Origin: Roseitalea sp. MMSF_3546
GTDB taxonomy: Bacteria > Pseudomonadota > Alphaproteobacteria > Rhizobiales > Rhizobiaceae
DNA length: 64,000 nucleotides
Direction: 5' to 3'
Assembly (NCBI RefSeq): GCF_030732865.1
Contig: NZ_JASHKB010000018.1
Coordinates: 16,337 to 80,336 of the forward strand
The position numbers were made by a program, and so were the translations under genes. Under the pieces are notes generated by a model that was given only the letters and a program-made list of their open reading frames with translations, was not told where the DNA came from and made no database searches. Of the stretch, positions 27,061 to 36,080 are shown in pieces (position 1 is the first letter of the stretch; each line of letters begins with the position of its first letter).

Positions 27061-27921
27061 ATGGCTGTTAGCTGGCGGTTCTGGTTCGTCTTGCCGATGG
27101 TGGTCGCCCTCGGCACGGTGGTGCTCTTTCCCACCGTCTATCTGTTCTGGATGAGCACCCAGCATTGGCTGGTGACCGATCCGGAACGGTTCTTCATAGG
27201 GCTGGACAATTTCGCGCGCCTGACCGGCGGCGCGGACTTCTGGCAGTCCCTGCGCGTCACCGGTGCCTATCTGGTGTTGTCGACCGTGCTGATGCTCGGT
27301 CTCGGCATGGGCCTGGCACTGACCTTCGCGCGCGCCGGCACCGGCTGGATGCGCGCCATCGTCGTCATGCCGCTTGTCATTCCGCCGGTGGTCGCCGGTT
27401 TCACCTGGCGCTTCCTGCTCAATGGCGAGATCGGCTTTCTGGGCGCCTATCTGCTGCCCATGGCCGGGCTCGACCTCAATCCGCTGGCCGAACCGCGCGC
27501 CGCGCTGGTTTCCGTCGTCATTGCCGATGTGTGGAGCCGCACGCCCTTCATGTTCCTGATCTTCCTTGCCGCCTTGCAGTCGATCCCGCGCGACTTCTAT
27601 GAAGCGGCGCGCATGGACGGGGCCAATCCGTTCCACGAATTCTTCTTCGTCACGCTGCCGCTGCTCAAGGGCGCGCTTTTCGTTGCGATCATGTTCCGGC
27701 TGGTCGACGCCATCAACACCTTCGAGCTCATCTATGTGATGACCAGGGGCGGGCCGGGGCGCGCCACGCAGATCCTGTCCATCTTCGGCTGGCGCACCGC
27801 CTTTCAGGAGCTCGATTTCGGCCAGGCCGCGGCGCTCGGCGTGATCATGCTGGCAATCACGCTCGCCGGTGCGCTGCTGGTCTTCCGTCGCTTCGTGCGG
27901 GGCCAGGTGGGGGCCGCATGA
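27061..27921 (+). CDS. Sugar ABC transporter permease 1 (MalF/UgpA type)
   Basis: Permease of 286 aa with six predicted helices. The EAA coupling loop reads FYEAARMDGANPFHEFFFVTLPLLKG (residues 180-205). The N-terminal FWFVLPMVVALGTVVLFPTVYLFWMS is typical of CUT1 permeases. It forms the membrane channel with the next gene product, powered by the MalK-type ATPase encoded on the opposite strand. The stop overlaps the start of permease 2. Confidence 0.93.
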   Translation: MAVSWRFWFVLPMVVALGTVVLFPTVYLFWMSTQHWLVTDPERFFIGLDNFARLTGGADFWQSLRVTGAYLVLSTVLMLGLGMGLALTFARAGTGWMRAIVVMPLVIPPVVAGFTWRFLLNGEIGFLGAYLLPMAGLDLNPLAEPRAALVSVVIADVWSRTPFMFLIFLAALQSIPRDFYEAARMDGANPFHEFFFVTLPLLKGALFVAIMFRLVDAINTFELIYVMTRGGPGRATQILSIFGWRTAFQELDFGQAAALGVIMLAITLAGALLVFRRFVRGQVGAA

Positions 27922-28751
27922 TGAGCGCGCCGCGCCGCTACGACCGTGCCCTGACCGCGATCCGCTGGGGGTTTCTGGGCGCCGTCATGGTGTTCGTCGT
28001 CTTCCCGCTGATCTGGCTGGCGCTCGCCTCGCTGAAGACGCGCGCCGCCTCGCTCGAGGTGCCGCCGCGACTGATCTTCACGCCATCGCTGGAGGCCTAT
28101 GAGAAGATCGTGGCCAGCGGGCTCGTGGGCGCCTTTGCCAACTCGTTTACCATTGCCGTCACCAATGTGATCCTGTCGCTCGCCATCGGCGTGCCGGCCG
28201 CCTATGCGCTGGCGCGCATGCGCGGCGCCGCCCAGGAAAACCTCAGCTTCTGGGTGCTGTCGATCCGCCTTGCGCCGCTGTTTGCGATCATCCTGCCGCT
28301 TTACGTGCTGTTCAAGGGCCTGGGCCTTCTCGACACGCGCCTTGCCGTCGCCATGGCGCATCTGACGCTGACCCTGCCGCTGTCGGTCTGGCTCCTGATG
28401 ACCTATTTCCGGGCCATGCCGGTCGATCTGGACGAGGCTGCCATGCTCGATGGCGCCAGGCCGTGGCAGACGCTCTACATGGTGATCGTGCCGATCGCCC
28501 GGCCGATGATCGCCTCGGTGGCGGTGATCGTGTTCATTTTCTCCTGGAACGAGTTCCTGCTCGCCTTCTTCCTGACATCGCGCGATGCGCAGACCGTGCC
28601 CGTCGTCGTGGCCGGCCTTGCCGGCACGATGAGCTTTGACTGGCCGCTGATCGCGGCGATTTCGATCTGCTCCATGGTTCCGGCGCTGATCTTTGTCGGT
28701 TTCGCCCAGCGCCATATCGTCGAAGGGCTGGCCAGCGGGGCGGTGAAGTAA
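27918..28751 (+). CDS. Sugar ABC transporter permease 2 (MalG/UgpE type)
   Basis: Permease of 277 aa with six helices. The EAA loop is LDEAAMLDGARPWQTLYMVIVPIARP and the preceding NSFTIAVTNVILSLAIGVPAAYALAR is the MalG-like core. The C-terminus FVGFAQRHIVEGLASGAVK is characteristic. It begins inside the end of permease 1 (ATGA overlap) and is followed 10 nt later by the SDR gene. Confidence 0.93.
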   Translation: MMSAPRRYDRALTAIRWGFLGAVMVFVVFPLIWLALASLKTRAASLEVPPRLIFTPSLEAYEKIVASGLVGAFANSFTIAVTNVILSLAIGVPAAYALARMRGAAQENLSFWVLSIRLAPLFAIILPLYVLFKGLGLLDTRLAVAMAHLTLTLPLSVWLLMTYFRAMPVDLDEAAMLDGARPWQTLYMVIVPIARPMIASVAVIVFIFSWNEFLLAFFLTSRDAQTVPVVVAGLAGTMSFDWPLIAAISICSMVPALIFVGFAQRHIVEGLASGAVK

Positions 28752-28761
28752 GGTGAACGGC

Positions 28762-29493
28762 ATGGCACGACGCGACAAGCACATCGTCATCACCGGCGCC
28801 GCCGGCGGTATCGGGCGCGCCTTGGCCGATCATTTCCTCGACCTTGGCTGGCATGTCACGGGCGTCGACCTGGCGGCCTGTCCGCCCGGGCTTGCCCGGC
28901 GCGAGGGCTTCACCGGCTGCCAGGCCGACATCACCGACGAGGCGGCGATGGAGCGCGTCATGGCCGAAGCGAACCCGCTCGACGCGGTGATCGCCAATGC
29001 CGCCGTGACCGATCTCGACCACCATCAGGTCGTCGACATGCCCTACCGGACCTGGCGCAACGTGCTGCGCGTCAATGTCGATGGCGCCTTCGTGACCGCG
29101 CGCGGCGCCGCACGGCGCATGCGACAGATCGGCGGCGGCAATATCGTGTTCGTGACGTCGTCGCTCGCCCGGCTCAGCGACGCGCAGGCGGGCGATGCGC
29201 CCTATTGCAGCTCCAAGGCGGCCGTGGAAATGCTGTGCCGGGTGCTCGCGATCGAACTCGTCACGCATGCCATCAACGTCAACACGCTGTTTCCCTCGGT
29301 CATGGTCGACACCGGCTTCTTCACCCATTGGGACGCGGCCGATCGCGACAAGCTCGCACCCGCTTCGCTGCTCAACGAGACGGCCGCCTTTCTCGCCGCA
29401 CTGCCCGCCGGCGCGGCCACGGGCCGTTCGCTCGACCAGCAGCTCTGGGACACCGATCCTGCCTACCGCGCCACATGGAAGGAGCGCCGATGA
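28762..29493 (+). CDS. SDR family NAD(P)-dependent oxidoreductase
   Basis: Classical short-chain dehydrogenase, 243 aa. It has the cofactor motif VITGAAGGIGRAL, NAAVTD in place of NNAG, active-site VFVTSSLARLSD (Ser) and APYCSSKAAVEM (Tyr-x3-Lys). It probably oxidises a hydroxyl of the imported sugar or polyol. The ATG at 28762 is chosen because AAGGTGA lies five bases upstream; a GTG at 28753 is also open. The stop overlaps the next ATG. Confidence 0.92.
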   Translation: MARRDKHIVITGAAGGIGRALADHFLDLGWHVTGVDLAACPPGLARREGFTGCQADITDEAAMERVMAEANPLDAVIANAAVTDLDHHQVVDMPYRTWRNVLRVNVDGAFVTARGAARRMRQIGGGNIVFVTSSLARLSDAQAGDAPYCSSKAAVEMLCRVLAIELVTHAINVNTLFPSVMVDTGFFTHWDAADRDKLAPASLLNETAAFLAALPAGAATGRSLDQQLWDTDPAYRATWKERR

Positions 29494-30251
29494 CCACCTG
29501 GATCGACGCACGCCGGGCCACCATGGACGAGATCGCCGCTTTCGCACGCGACTTTCCCTTCGCCATCCTGCCGGTCGGCTCGTTCGAGCAGCACGGCCCG
29601 CATCTGCCGCTCGACACCGACAACCGCATCGCCGAGGCGATGGCGATCGAGACCGCAAGGCGCAGCGTGGGCATGGTGCTGCCGGTCCTCAATGTCGGCT
29701 ATGCCTGGGTGTGGCGTGGCAAGCCGGGCATCGTGACGCTGCGCTTCGATACCTACATGGCAGTGATCCGCGACATTGCCGAGAGCCTTTCGGGCTGGGG
29801 CGTCAAGGCGCTGTTCGTGTTGTCCGCCCATGGCTCCAATCCGCAGCCGGTCAAGCACGCCATTCGCGAACTGATCCACGAAAAGCACGACATCGCCGTT
29901 CTCAACAGCCTTTATGCCGGGCTCAAGGAGATGCTCGCCGAATGCGACTCCGAGCAATGGGCCAATGACATCCATGCCGAGGAGATCGAGACCGCGCTCA
30001 TGCTGGCCATCGCGCCCGAACTGGTCCACATGGACCGGGCGGCGGCCGACTATCCCCCTGTGCCCGACGATTACGGCAAATCCGAACTGTCCATGGGCAT
30101 GTTCATGCGTTCGGGCGTCTTCGGCGACCCGACGCCGGCGACGGCCGACAAGGGCCGGCGCTGGCTCGAACTGGGCGGGCGCAGATCGGCCGAACTGTGG
30201 CTCGGCTATCTTCGGCGCCGCGGACTTTACACCCAGCAGATGGTGACATGA
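29490..30251 (+). CDS. Creatininase family amidohydrolase (copy 2)
   Basis: Second creatininase-family metal hydrolase of the locus, 253 aa. The metal motifs VGSFEQHGPHLPLDTDNRIAE and LSAHGSNPQPVKHA are intact, as is a later acidic IHAEEIETALML that supplies the catalytic Glu. It is clearly divergent from copy 1 (23695-24411), so a recent duplication is unlikely and different substrates are probable. It has ATGA overlaps at both ends, with the SDR and the FGGY kinase genes, so the three products are made together. Confidence 0.91.
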   Translation: MTTWIDARRATMDEIAAFARDFPFAILPVGSFEQHGPHLPLDTDNRIAEAMAIETARRSVGMVLPVLNVGYAWVWRGKPGIVTLRFDTYMAVIRDIAESLSGWGVKALFVLSAHGSNPQPVKHAIRELIHEKHDIAVLNSLYAGLKEMLAECDSEQWANDIHAEEIETALMLAIAPELVHMDRAAADYPPVPDDYGKSELSMGMFMRSGVFGDPTPATADKGRRWLELGGRRSAELWLGYLRRRGLYTQQMVT

Positions 30252-31717
30252 GGGCGCGCGGCTATCTCGGCATCGATCTGGGCACCTCGGCCGTCAAGGT
30301 GCTGATCCATGACGATGACGGAGCGGTGCTGGCCAAGACGTCGCGGCCCTATGCGACGAAGGCGCCACAGCCGGGCTGGGCCGAGCAGGACCCCGATGAA
30401 TGGTGGGGCGCGGTCTGCGCGGCAACGCGCGAAGCGATCGCCGAGGCCGGCGTCGAGATCGCGTCGGTCGGCCTGTCCGGCCAGCTCAATGGCTTCGTCT
30501 TGCTCGATGCGGCCATGCGCCCGCTCGCCGATGCCGTGATCTGGCTCGATATCCGCGCCGAGGCGGAGGCCGGGATCCTTGCCGAGACGCTCGACTTTCC
30601 GGCGGTGACCGGCAATGCGCTCAGCGCGATCTGCGTTCTGCCCAAGCTCGTCTGGTTCCGCGCCAACAGGCCCGAACTGATGGAGCGCACGCGGCGCATC
30701 GCTTTGGCCAAGGACTACATCCTGCTGCGCCTGACCGGTGAACTGGCAACCGATCCGTGCGATGCCCATTCCACCGCCATGACCGGACGCGGTGGCACGC
30801 AGTTCGCGCCCGATCTGTGCGCACTGGCCGGGGTGACCCCGCAGACGATGCCGACGATCCGGCCGGCGGCCGAAATCGCCGGCCGTGTCGGCGCGCAGGG
30901 CGCGAAGGCGAGCGGCATCGCGCCCGGCACGCCGGTCGCCACGGGCGCCGGCGACGTCGCCGCGCTCGCGGTCGGCTGCGGCATCGTCGCGCGCGGCCGC
31001 ACGACCATCACGCTGGGCACCGCCGGCCATGTCGTCACCGAGGCGACCGCACCCGAACCGAGGCAACGACACGGGCTTTGGCAGATCCCGCATGGCATCG
31101 CCGGCCGCGATCTGTGGCTCGGCCTCATCATGACCGGCGGGCTCAGCCTGTCCTGGTTCCGCGCGATCCTCGCGCAAGGGGGCGCCCCGCCCGCCTTCGA
31201 GGCGCTCGACCGGCTTGCGGCCCATGCCCCGCCCGGCTCGGAAGGGGCGGTCTTTCTGCCGTTTCTCGAAGGCGTTGCGACGCCGTACGGCCGGCCCGAT
31301 GCGCGCGGCATGTTCTTCGGCCTGTCCTCTGCCCATGGCACCGGCCATATGGTCCGCGCCGTCATGGAAGGCGTCGCCTTCAACGCGCGCCAATGCGTCC
31401 GGGCGCATGAGGCGGCCGGCGCGGCGACCGGCGAGGTGCGCCTTGCCGAAGGCGGGGCGCAGTCGCCGCTATGGTGCCAGATCATGGCCGACGCCCTCCG
31501 CCGGCCCGTGCACCTGATCGCCGAGCGCGACACCTCGGCCGCCGGTGCGGCGATTGTCGGCCGGGCGGCGCTCGAAGGTGCCGATGTCGCTACGATCGCC
31601 GAGCGCAGCGTGCACATCGCGCAGGTGTTTGCGCCCGACGCCGAGGCGAGCGCCGCACTCGATGATGCCTTTGCCCGCTACGCGCACATGTGCGAGCGGC
31701 TGTTCGGAGCGGACTGA
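30248..31717 (+). CDS. FGGY family carbohydrate kinase (xylulokinase-like)
   Basis: Sugar kinase of 489 aa. The N-terminal ATPase fold begins YLGIDLGTSAVKVLIHD. GWAEQDPDEWW, VGLSGQLNGFVLLD and the catalytic Asp in VIWLDIRAE are present. The C-terminal domain has ITLGTAGHV and GAVFLPFLEGVATPYGRPDARGMFFGLS, with the adenine-region RLAEGGAQSPLWCQIMADAL. It resembles xylulokinase, but substrates of FGGY kinases cannot be inferred reliably. It is the last gene of the plus operon and would phosphorylate the imported sugar or the ketose produced by the SDR. Confidence 0.92.
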   Translation: MRARGYLGIDLGTSAVKVLIHDDDGAVLAKTSRPYATKAPQPGWAEQDPDEWWGAVCAATREAIAEAGVEIASVGLSGQLNGFVLLDAAMRPLADAVIWLDIRAEAEAGILAETLDFPAVTGNALSAICVLPKLVWFRANRPELMERTRRIALAKDYILLRLTGELATDPCDAHSTAMTGRGGTQFAPDLCALAGVTPQTMPTIRPAAEIAGRVGAQGAKASGIAPGTPVATGAGDVAALAVGCGIVARGRTTITLGTAGHVVTEATAPEPRQRHGLWQIPHGIAGRDLWLGLIMTGGLSLSWFRAILAQGGAPPAFEALDRLAAHAPPGSEGAVFLPFLEGVATPYGRPDARGMFFGLSSAHGTGHMVRAVMEGVAFNARQCVRAHEAAGAATGEVRLAEGGAQSPLWCQIMADALRRPVHLIAERDTSAAGAAIVGRAALEGADVATIAERSVHIAQVFAPDAEASAALDDAFARYAHMCERLFGAD

Positions 31718-31873
31718 TCGCGCGTGTGCCCTGGCCGTGGGCCGGATTGGGTCCGCCAACGTGTTGGTCTGCCGTCGGTTCTGGACTTGAAGCGCGTTGA
31801 GGAGCGTGCGGCCGGCAATGCGACAAACGCAGATGCACTGCGGCACGGTCCGCGCGGTGAAACGCAGCAGAGC

Positions 31874-32287
31874 CTAAAGCGCCTCGAAACGGATCGGTTG
31901 CGCGCCTTCCCAAAGCACCCGCCGTCCCATCTCGGCGAGGTTTTCCAGCCCCTGGGTCAGCGTGATGAAATGGTTGCCGGCGAGCTGGCCCATCTTGGAG
32001 GAAAAATCCACCCCGCCATAGGCGAAGAGGATCTCGGTCTCGCTGATCCCGCCCGGATAAAGGATGATGTGGCCCGGCGCGGGATGGCTGGTGTGGTTTT
32101 CGTAGGTTACGCCGAAATCGGTGTCGCCGAGCGGCACCCACACGCCTTCCCCGCTCCAGCGCACATGCACGATCTGGCTTTCATAGGGCAGATGCGCCTT
32201 GAAGACCTCGACCGTCCTGGGTGCTGCCTCGGTCTCGAAATGCCCGACAAATGCAAGCCCCGCCGCCGTCACCTTGATCGTGTCCAT
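31874..32287 (-). CDS. DUF3830 family protein
   Basis: Protein of 137 aa with an all-beta, cyclophilin-like appearance typical of DUF3830. Landmarks are NHTSHPAPGHIILYPGGISETEILFAYG and GNHFITLTQGLENLAEMGRRVLWEG. Function is unknown; members occur in amino-acid and allantoin-type catabolic loci. It is the last gene of the long minus operon and its ATG lies inside the 3' end of the fused oxidoreductase gene (19-nt overlap), so it should be made in step with that enzyme. Confidence 0.87.
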   Translation of the reverse strand: MDTIKVTAAGLAFVGHFETEAAPRTVEVFKAHLPYESQIVHVRWSGEGVWVPLGDTDFGVTYENHTSHPAPGHIILYPGGISETEILFAYGGVDFSSKMGQLAGNHFITLTQGLENLAEMGRRVLWEGAQPIRFEAL

Positions 32288-35184
32288 CGGTTCCCTCTCT
32301 CGGTTTGAATTCTCATTGACTGTCGCGCGCCGAAACGCGCCGGTGAAAAGCGTTCATGCGCGGTATCGAGCGCACCCTTGTGGATCGTCTCGGCGGCGAT
32401 GCGCCCCAGCAGCGGTCCGAGCGTGTAGCCATTGGCGCCGGCCACCGCAACGCAGTCCGGCCGGCCGGGCAGCGGGCCGATGATCGGCGCGCCGTCGATA
32501 TCGACATTCATCGCCCCCCAGCAGCGCAGCATGTGCAGCCCGGACAGGGCGGGCAGGACGCGTTCGGCGACCCAAAGATTGCCCTCCACGCTTTCGCGCA
32601 GCACGCGCGCACGTCCGGTCTGGCCGTCGGTGCCGGCAGACCAGGCGCCGCCGATGATGACGTTGCCGGCCGCCGCCTGCTTCATCGTCAGGTGCCGGTC
32701 GGCATGGGCGAGAAGGCATGGCGCCAGCGCCGGCGCGGTTTCGGTGACGATCATCTGCAGCGGCGCGCCGCTCACCGGCAGGGGCGCGCCGAGCATGGCG
32801 CCGAGCGCGCCGGTCCAGCCGCCGGCGGCAAGGATCAGCCGTCTGGCGGTGATCGTGCCGGCGCTCGTCGTCACCCGATAGCCGGTGTCCTCGGCCTCGA
32901 TGGCCGTCACGGCGACATGCTCGACAAGGTGCGCGCCGTTGGACCGCGCCGCCCGCGCCAGCGCCGGCGTCGCCAGGAGCGGATTGATCTTGCCTTCGCC
33001 CGCACACCACGCGGCGGCGACCATGCGCGAGGACACCGCCGGCGCGATTGCCGCGATCTCCTGGCGGCCGATGACCTCGACCGCGATGCCCACACGTTTC
33101 TCGGCGGCGACCTTGTCCTTCAGAAAGCCGATCTGGCTTTCCTCTTCGGCGAGCATCAGCCCGCCGGTCTCGGCGATCTCGAAGTCCGCGTCCAGTTCCC
33201 GTTCGAGCTGCTTCCAGAGCGCGATGCCATCGCGCTGGAGCGGCAGCGTCTGCAACAGCGCATCGGAGCGGCCCATGGTCTTGGCGCCGAAATCGAATGA
33301 CAGGAGCTGCATGTGCAGGCTGCCGGCATTGCCGCCCGAGGACTGCCCGTTGACGCTGCCCCGGTCGACGACGACGGTCTCCATGCCCAGTTCGGTGGCG
33401 CGCAGGGCGGCGGCGACGCCCATCACGCCCGCGCCGATGACGAGCAGCTCCGTCGTCGCCGGCAGGGGCGGAGCGTCGGGCGCGCGCTCTGGTGTTGCGC
33501 GCGGTGCCGGCGCCTCGGTCTTGCGGTGCCCGCCCCATTCGGGCTTTTCAATCGCCAGCGCGGCCACCGGCACGGGCCGGCTTGGCGGCTGCGGCGCGAA
33601 CACATCGCCGCTTCCCAGGAGCCGCGCCGCCGGTTCGCTGCAATAGCGGCCCTGGCACCGGCCCATGCCGAGCCGGGTGACGCGCTTGAGCGCGCCGAGA
33701 TCGGCCGCCCCGTCCGAAATCGCCCGCCGCGCGGCGCCGAAGCTGACGCTCTCGCAGCGGCACAGCAGCGTCTCGTCGGCCGGCTCGGCGCGGGGCGGGG
33801 CGTCATAAAGCGACCACAGCATGCGCTGAAAGCCTCGAGCGCGCCGCAATCCGGCCCGTGCCGGCGAGGTGTTCACCCTCGGTCCGCCCAGCCAGCGCGC
33901 GGCTTCGGCGCCGGCGATGGTACCCTGCGCGAGCGCGACCTGCGCGCCGCCCAGCCCGCCGCCATCGCCGGCGATCCACACGCCGGGCACCGAGCTGGCG
34001 CCATCATCGTCCCGCTCGGGCACGGCAAGGCCCGAACGCGCATCTGGCGCGCAGGCGCAGCCGATCATCCGCGCGATCTCGGCCTGCGGCAGAAATCCTT
34101 CGCCGATACAGGCCAGATCGACATCGAAGCGCCGTTCCGCACCGCCGCCGACAGGTTCCAGGCTCACCGCCTCGAGCCGCTCCGCACCATGACAACGTGC
34201 AAGCTGCCAGCCGGTCAGCGTGGGCACGCCGGCCCGCATGAGTGCCCCCCGCAGGCGCACGCCATCGGCGACCAGACCCGGCGCGTGCCACGCCGCACGC
34301 AACAGCCTTGGCAGGCCGCGCGGGTCGCCGGGGCTGGCGCGCTCGGCGAGGACGAGGGGCGGAACGCCGGCGCCAATCAGTTCGGCGGCCAGTTGCAGCC
34401 CGAGCGGGCCGTTGCCGGCGATCGCGATGCGCCTGCCCGGCACCGCGCCATAGCTGCGGATCATCGATTGCGCCGCGCCGATGGTCATCACCCCCGGCAG
34501 CGTCCAGCCGGGCACCATGGCCGGGCGCTCATAGGCGCCCGTGGCGACGATCACGGCCCGGGCAAGGGCAAGACGCGCGCGACCCTCGCCAATCAGTCCC
34601 AGCGCGACGCCATCCTCCTGGCGACGCGCGAACCAGACCGCGTGGTCGGTCCAGTGCTCGATATCGGCGTCCGCGAGCCTGGCGCGCAGATCGTCGCCCG
34701 CGCGATGCTGCCGGTCGTTGCGCGCGCCGTCCGAAGATTGTGGCGGCGGCTTGAAGTACTGGCCGCCGGCCTTGGGGCGCTCGTCGATCAGGGCGACGCG
34801 CAAGCCATGGCCGGCCGCCGCAAGCGCCGCCGAAACGCCGGCCGGGCCGGCGCCGACGACGGCGAGGTCGAGCGATCGGGTCGGCGGTTCGCCGCCCTGC
34901 GGCGGCGCGGCCAGGCGGCCGAGCGCGCTCTCGCCGCCATCGACATGGCGGCGCACCGCACCGACATCGCGCGCCGGTGTCATGCAGGCCCGCTGGGCGG
35001 AGCGGCCATCCACTTCGACCAGGCATTCATGGCACAGCCCGATGCCGCAGAACGTTCCGCGCGGCTCGCCGCTGCGGGCGACGCGCTGGACGCGATGGCC
35101 CTTGCGCGCAAGCGCGGCGGCGATCGTGTCGCCCGGCAAGGCCGGAACGGCATCGCCCTCGAAGTCGAAATGGCCGGGCTTCAT
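32269..35184 (-). CDS. Fused three-module [2Fe-2S]/FAD amine or imino-acid oxidoreductase (HcnA-HcnB-HcnC / Oox-like)
   Basis: A 971-residue protein combining what is usually three subunits. Residues 1-95 are a plant-type [2Fe-2S] domain with C46, C51, C54 and C67. Residues 105-430 are an FAD/NAD disulfide-reductase-like domain (GAGPAG at 111-116; IAGNGPLGLQLA near 255). Residues 470-525 form a BFD-like [2Fe-2S] site with C475, C477, C510 and C515. Residues 578-955 are a DadA-type amine oxidase (GAGVMG at 584; GCWGAMN-like RCWGAMNVDIDGAPIIG near 915). The layout matches HcnABC, octopine/nopaline dehydrogenases and hydroxyproline dehydrogenases. Probable reaction: oxidation of a secondary amine or imino acid. 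The ATG overlaps the DapA-like gene stop. Confidence 0.9.
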   Translation of the reverse strand: MKPGHFDFEGDAVPALPGDTIAAALARKGHRVQRVARSGEPRGTFCGIGLCHECLVEVDGRSAQRACMTPARDVGAVRRHVDGGESALGRLAAPPQGGEPPTRSLDLAVVGAGPAGVSAALAAAGHGLRVALIDERPKAGGQYFKPPPQSSDGARNDRQHRAGDDLRARLADADIEHWTDHAVWFARRQEDGVALGLIGEGRARLALARAVIVATGAYERPAMVPGWTLPGVMTIGAAQSMIRSYGAVPGRRIAIAGNGPLGLQLAAELIGAGVPPLVLAERASPGDPRGLPRLLRAAWHAPGLVADGVRLRGALMRAGVPTLTGWQLARCHGAERLEAVSLEPVGGGAERRFDVDLACIGEGFLPQAEIARMIGCACAPDARSGLAVPERDDDGASSVPGVWIAGDGGGLGGAQVALAQGTIAGAEAARWLGGPRVNTSPARAGLRRARGFQRMLWSLYDAPPRAEPADETLLCRCESVSFGAARRAISDGAADLGALKRVTRLGMGRCQGRYCSEPAARLLGSGDVFAPQPPSRPVPVAALAIEKPEWGGHRKTEAPAPRATPERAPDAPPLPATTELLVIGAGVMGVAAALRATELGMETVVVDRGSVNGQSSGGNAGSLHMQLLSFDFGAKTMGRSDALLQTLPLQRDGIALWKQLERELDADFEIAETGGLMLAEEESQIGFLKDKVAAEKRVGIAVEVIGRQEIAAIAPAVSSRMVAAAWCAGEGKINPLLATPALARAARSNGAHLVEHVAVTAIEAEDTGYRVTTSAGTITARRLILAAGGWTGALGAMLGAPLPVSGAPLQMIVTETAPALAPCLLAHADRHLTMKQAAAGNVIIGGAWSAGTDGQTGRARVLRESVEGNLWVAERVLPALSGLHMLRCWGAMNVDIDGAPIIGPLPGRPDCVAVAGANGYTLGPLLGRIAAETIHKGALDTAHERFSPARFGARQSMRIQTERGNRWTRSR

Positions 35185-36080
35185 GCCGAGGCGCGTAGCG
35201 GCTGCAATCCCAGTTCCGCAAGCGTCCTGGCGATGGCCACGCGACCGGCCGGGCCGACCGGCAGGCGCGGCCCGCGCGGCCCGCCGACGTCATGGCCCAT
35301 CAGTTCGAGCGCCGCCTTGGTCGCCGAGACATAGTGATGGCCGCCGACCATGCGGATGACCGGCAGGATGCGTCTGTAGAGAGCGCGGGCGGCGTCATAG
35401 TCCTGCGCGTCGGCGGTCAGCGTGAACAGTTCGGCGAATTCGGCGGGCATCACGTTGGAGCCGACCGCGACCCAGCCCTGGGCGCCGTTGACGAAGGATT
35501 CGAACCCCATGATCCCGCCGAAGACGATCATGTCTTCGCCGCACAGATCGATGATGTCGCGCACCCGCGTCACATCCATCGTGCTCTCCTTGACATAGCG
35601 GACATTGTCGATGGCGCTCAACCGCTTGAGGATGGGCGGGGTCAGGTCGACATTGGCCGTCGCCGGATTGTTGTAGACCATGATCGGGATCGAGACCGCC
35701 TCGCCGATCGCCTTGTAGTGGGCGAACAATTCGTCCTCGGTCGGCGTCGAATAAAAGGGCGGGATGATCATCACGCCGTCCGCGCCCATCGCTTCGGCCG
35801 CCCGGCTTTCGGCGATCACCTGGTCGGTCCATTCATGGCCGGTGCCGATCAGCACCGGCACGCGCCCGGCCGCGGTGTCGATGACGGTCCTGGCGACACC
35901 GTGACGCTCCTCCTCGGTCAGCGACAGGAACTCGCCGGTCGAGCCGAGCGGGATCAGCCCGGCAATGCCGCTTTCGATCTGCCATTCGGTGAAGTCGGCG
36001 AGCGCCTTGTAATTGACCGCGCCCAGGGCATCGAACGGCGTGATCATGACCGTGTATGTGCCGCGAAACCGTTTGCTCAT
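35181..36080 (-). CDS. DapA family class I aldolase/lyase
   Basis: Dihydrodipicolinate synthase/N-acetylneuraminate lyase family, 299 aa. It has the substrate loop IPLGSTGEFLSLTEEER (GxxGE with Gly-Ser-Thr), catalytic Tyr in IMVYNNPATANVD and Schiff-base Lys in VRYVKESTMDVTR near residue 165. DapA itself is biosynthetic; catabolic relatives include pyrroline-4-hydroxy-2-carboxylate deaminase. The ATGA overlaps with both the fused imino-acid oxidoreductase and the phosphotriesterase-like gene favour a catabolic lyase or deaminase acting on the oxidation product. It is not the cell's DapA by context. Confidence 0.9.
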   Translation of the reverse strand: MSKRFRGTYTVMITPFDALGAVNYKALADFTEWQIESGIAGLIPLGSTGEFLSLTEEERHGVARTVIDTAAGRVPVLIGTGHEWTDQVIAESRAAEAMGADGVMIIPPFYSTPTEDELFAHYKAIGEAVSIPIMVYNNPATANVDLTPPILKRLSAIDNVRYVKESTMDVTRVRDIIDLCGEDMIVFGGIMGFESFVNGAQGWVAVGSNVMPAEFAELFTLTADAQDYDAARALYRRILPVIRMVGGHHYVSATKAALELMGHDVGGPRGPRLPVGPAGRVAIARTLAELGLQPLRASA

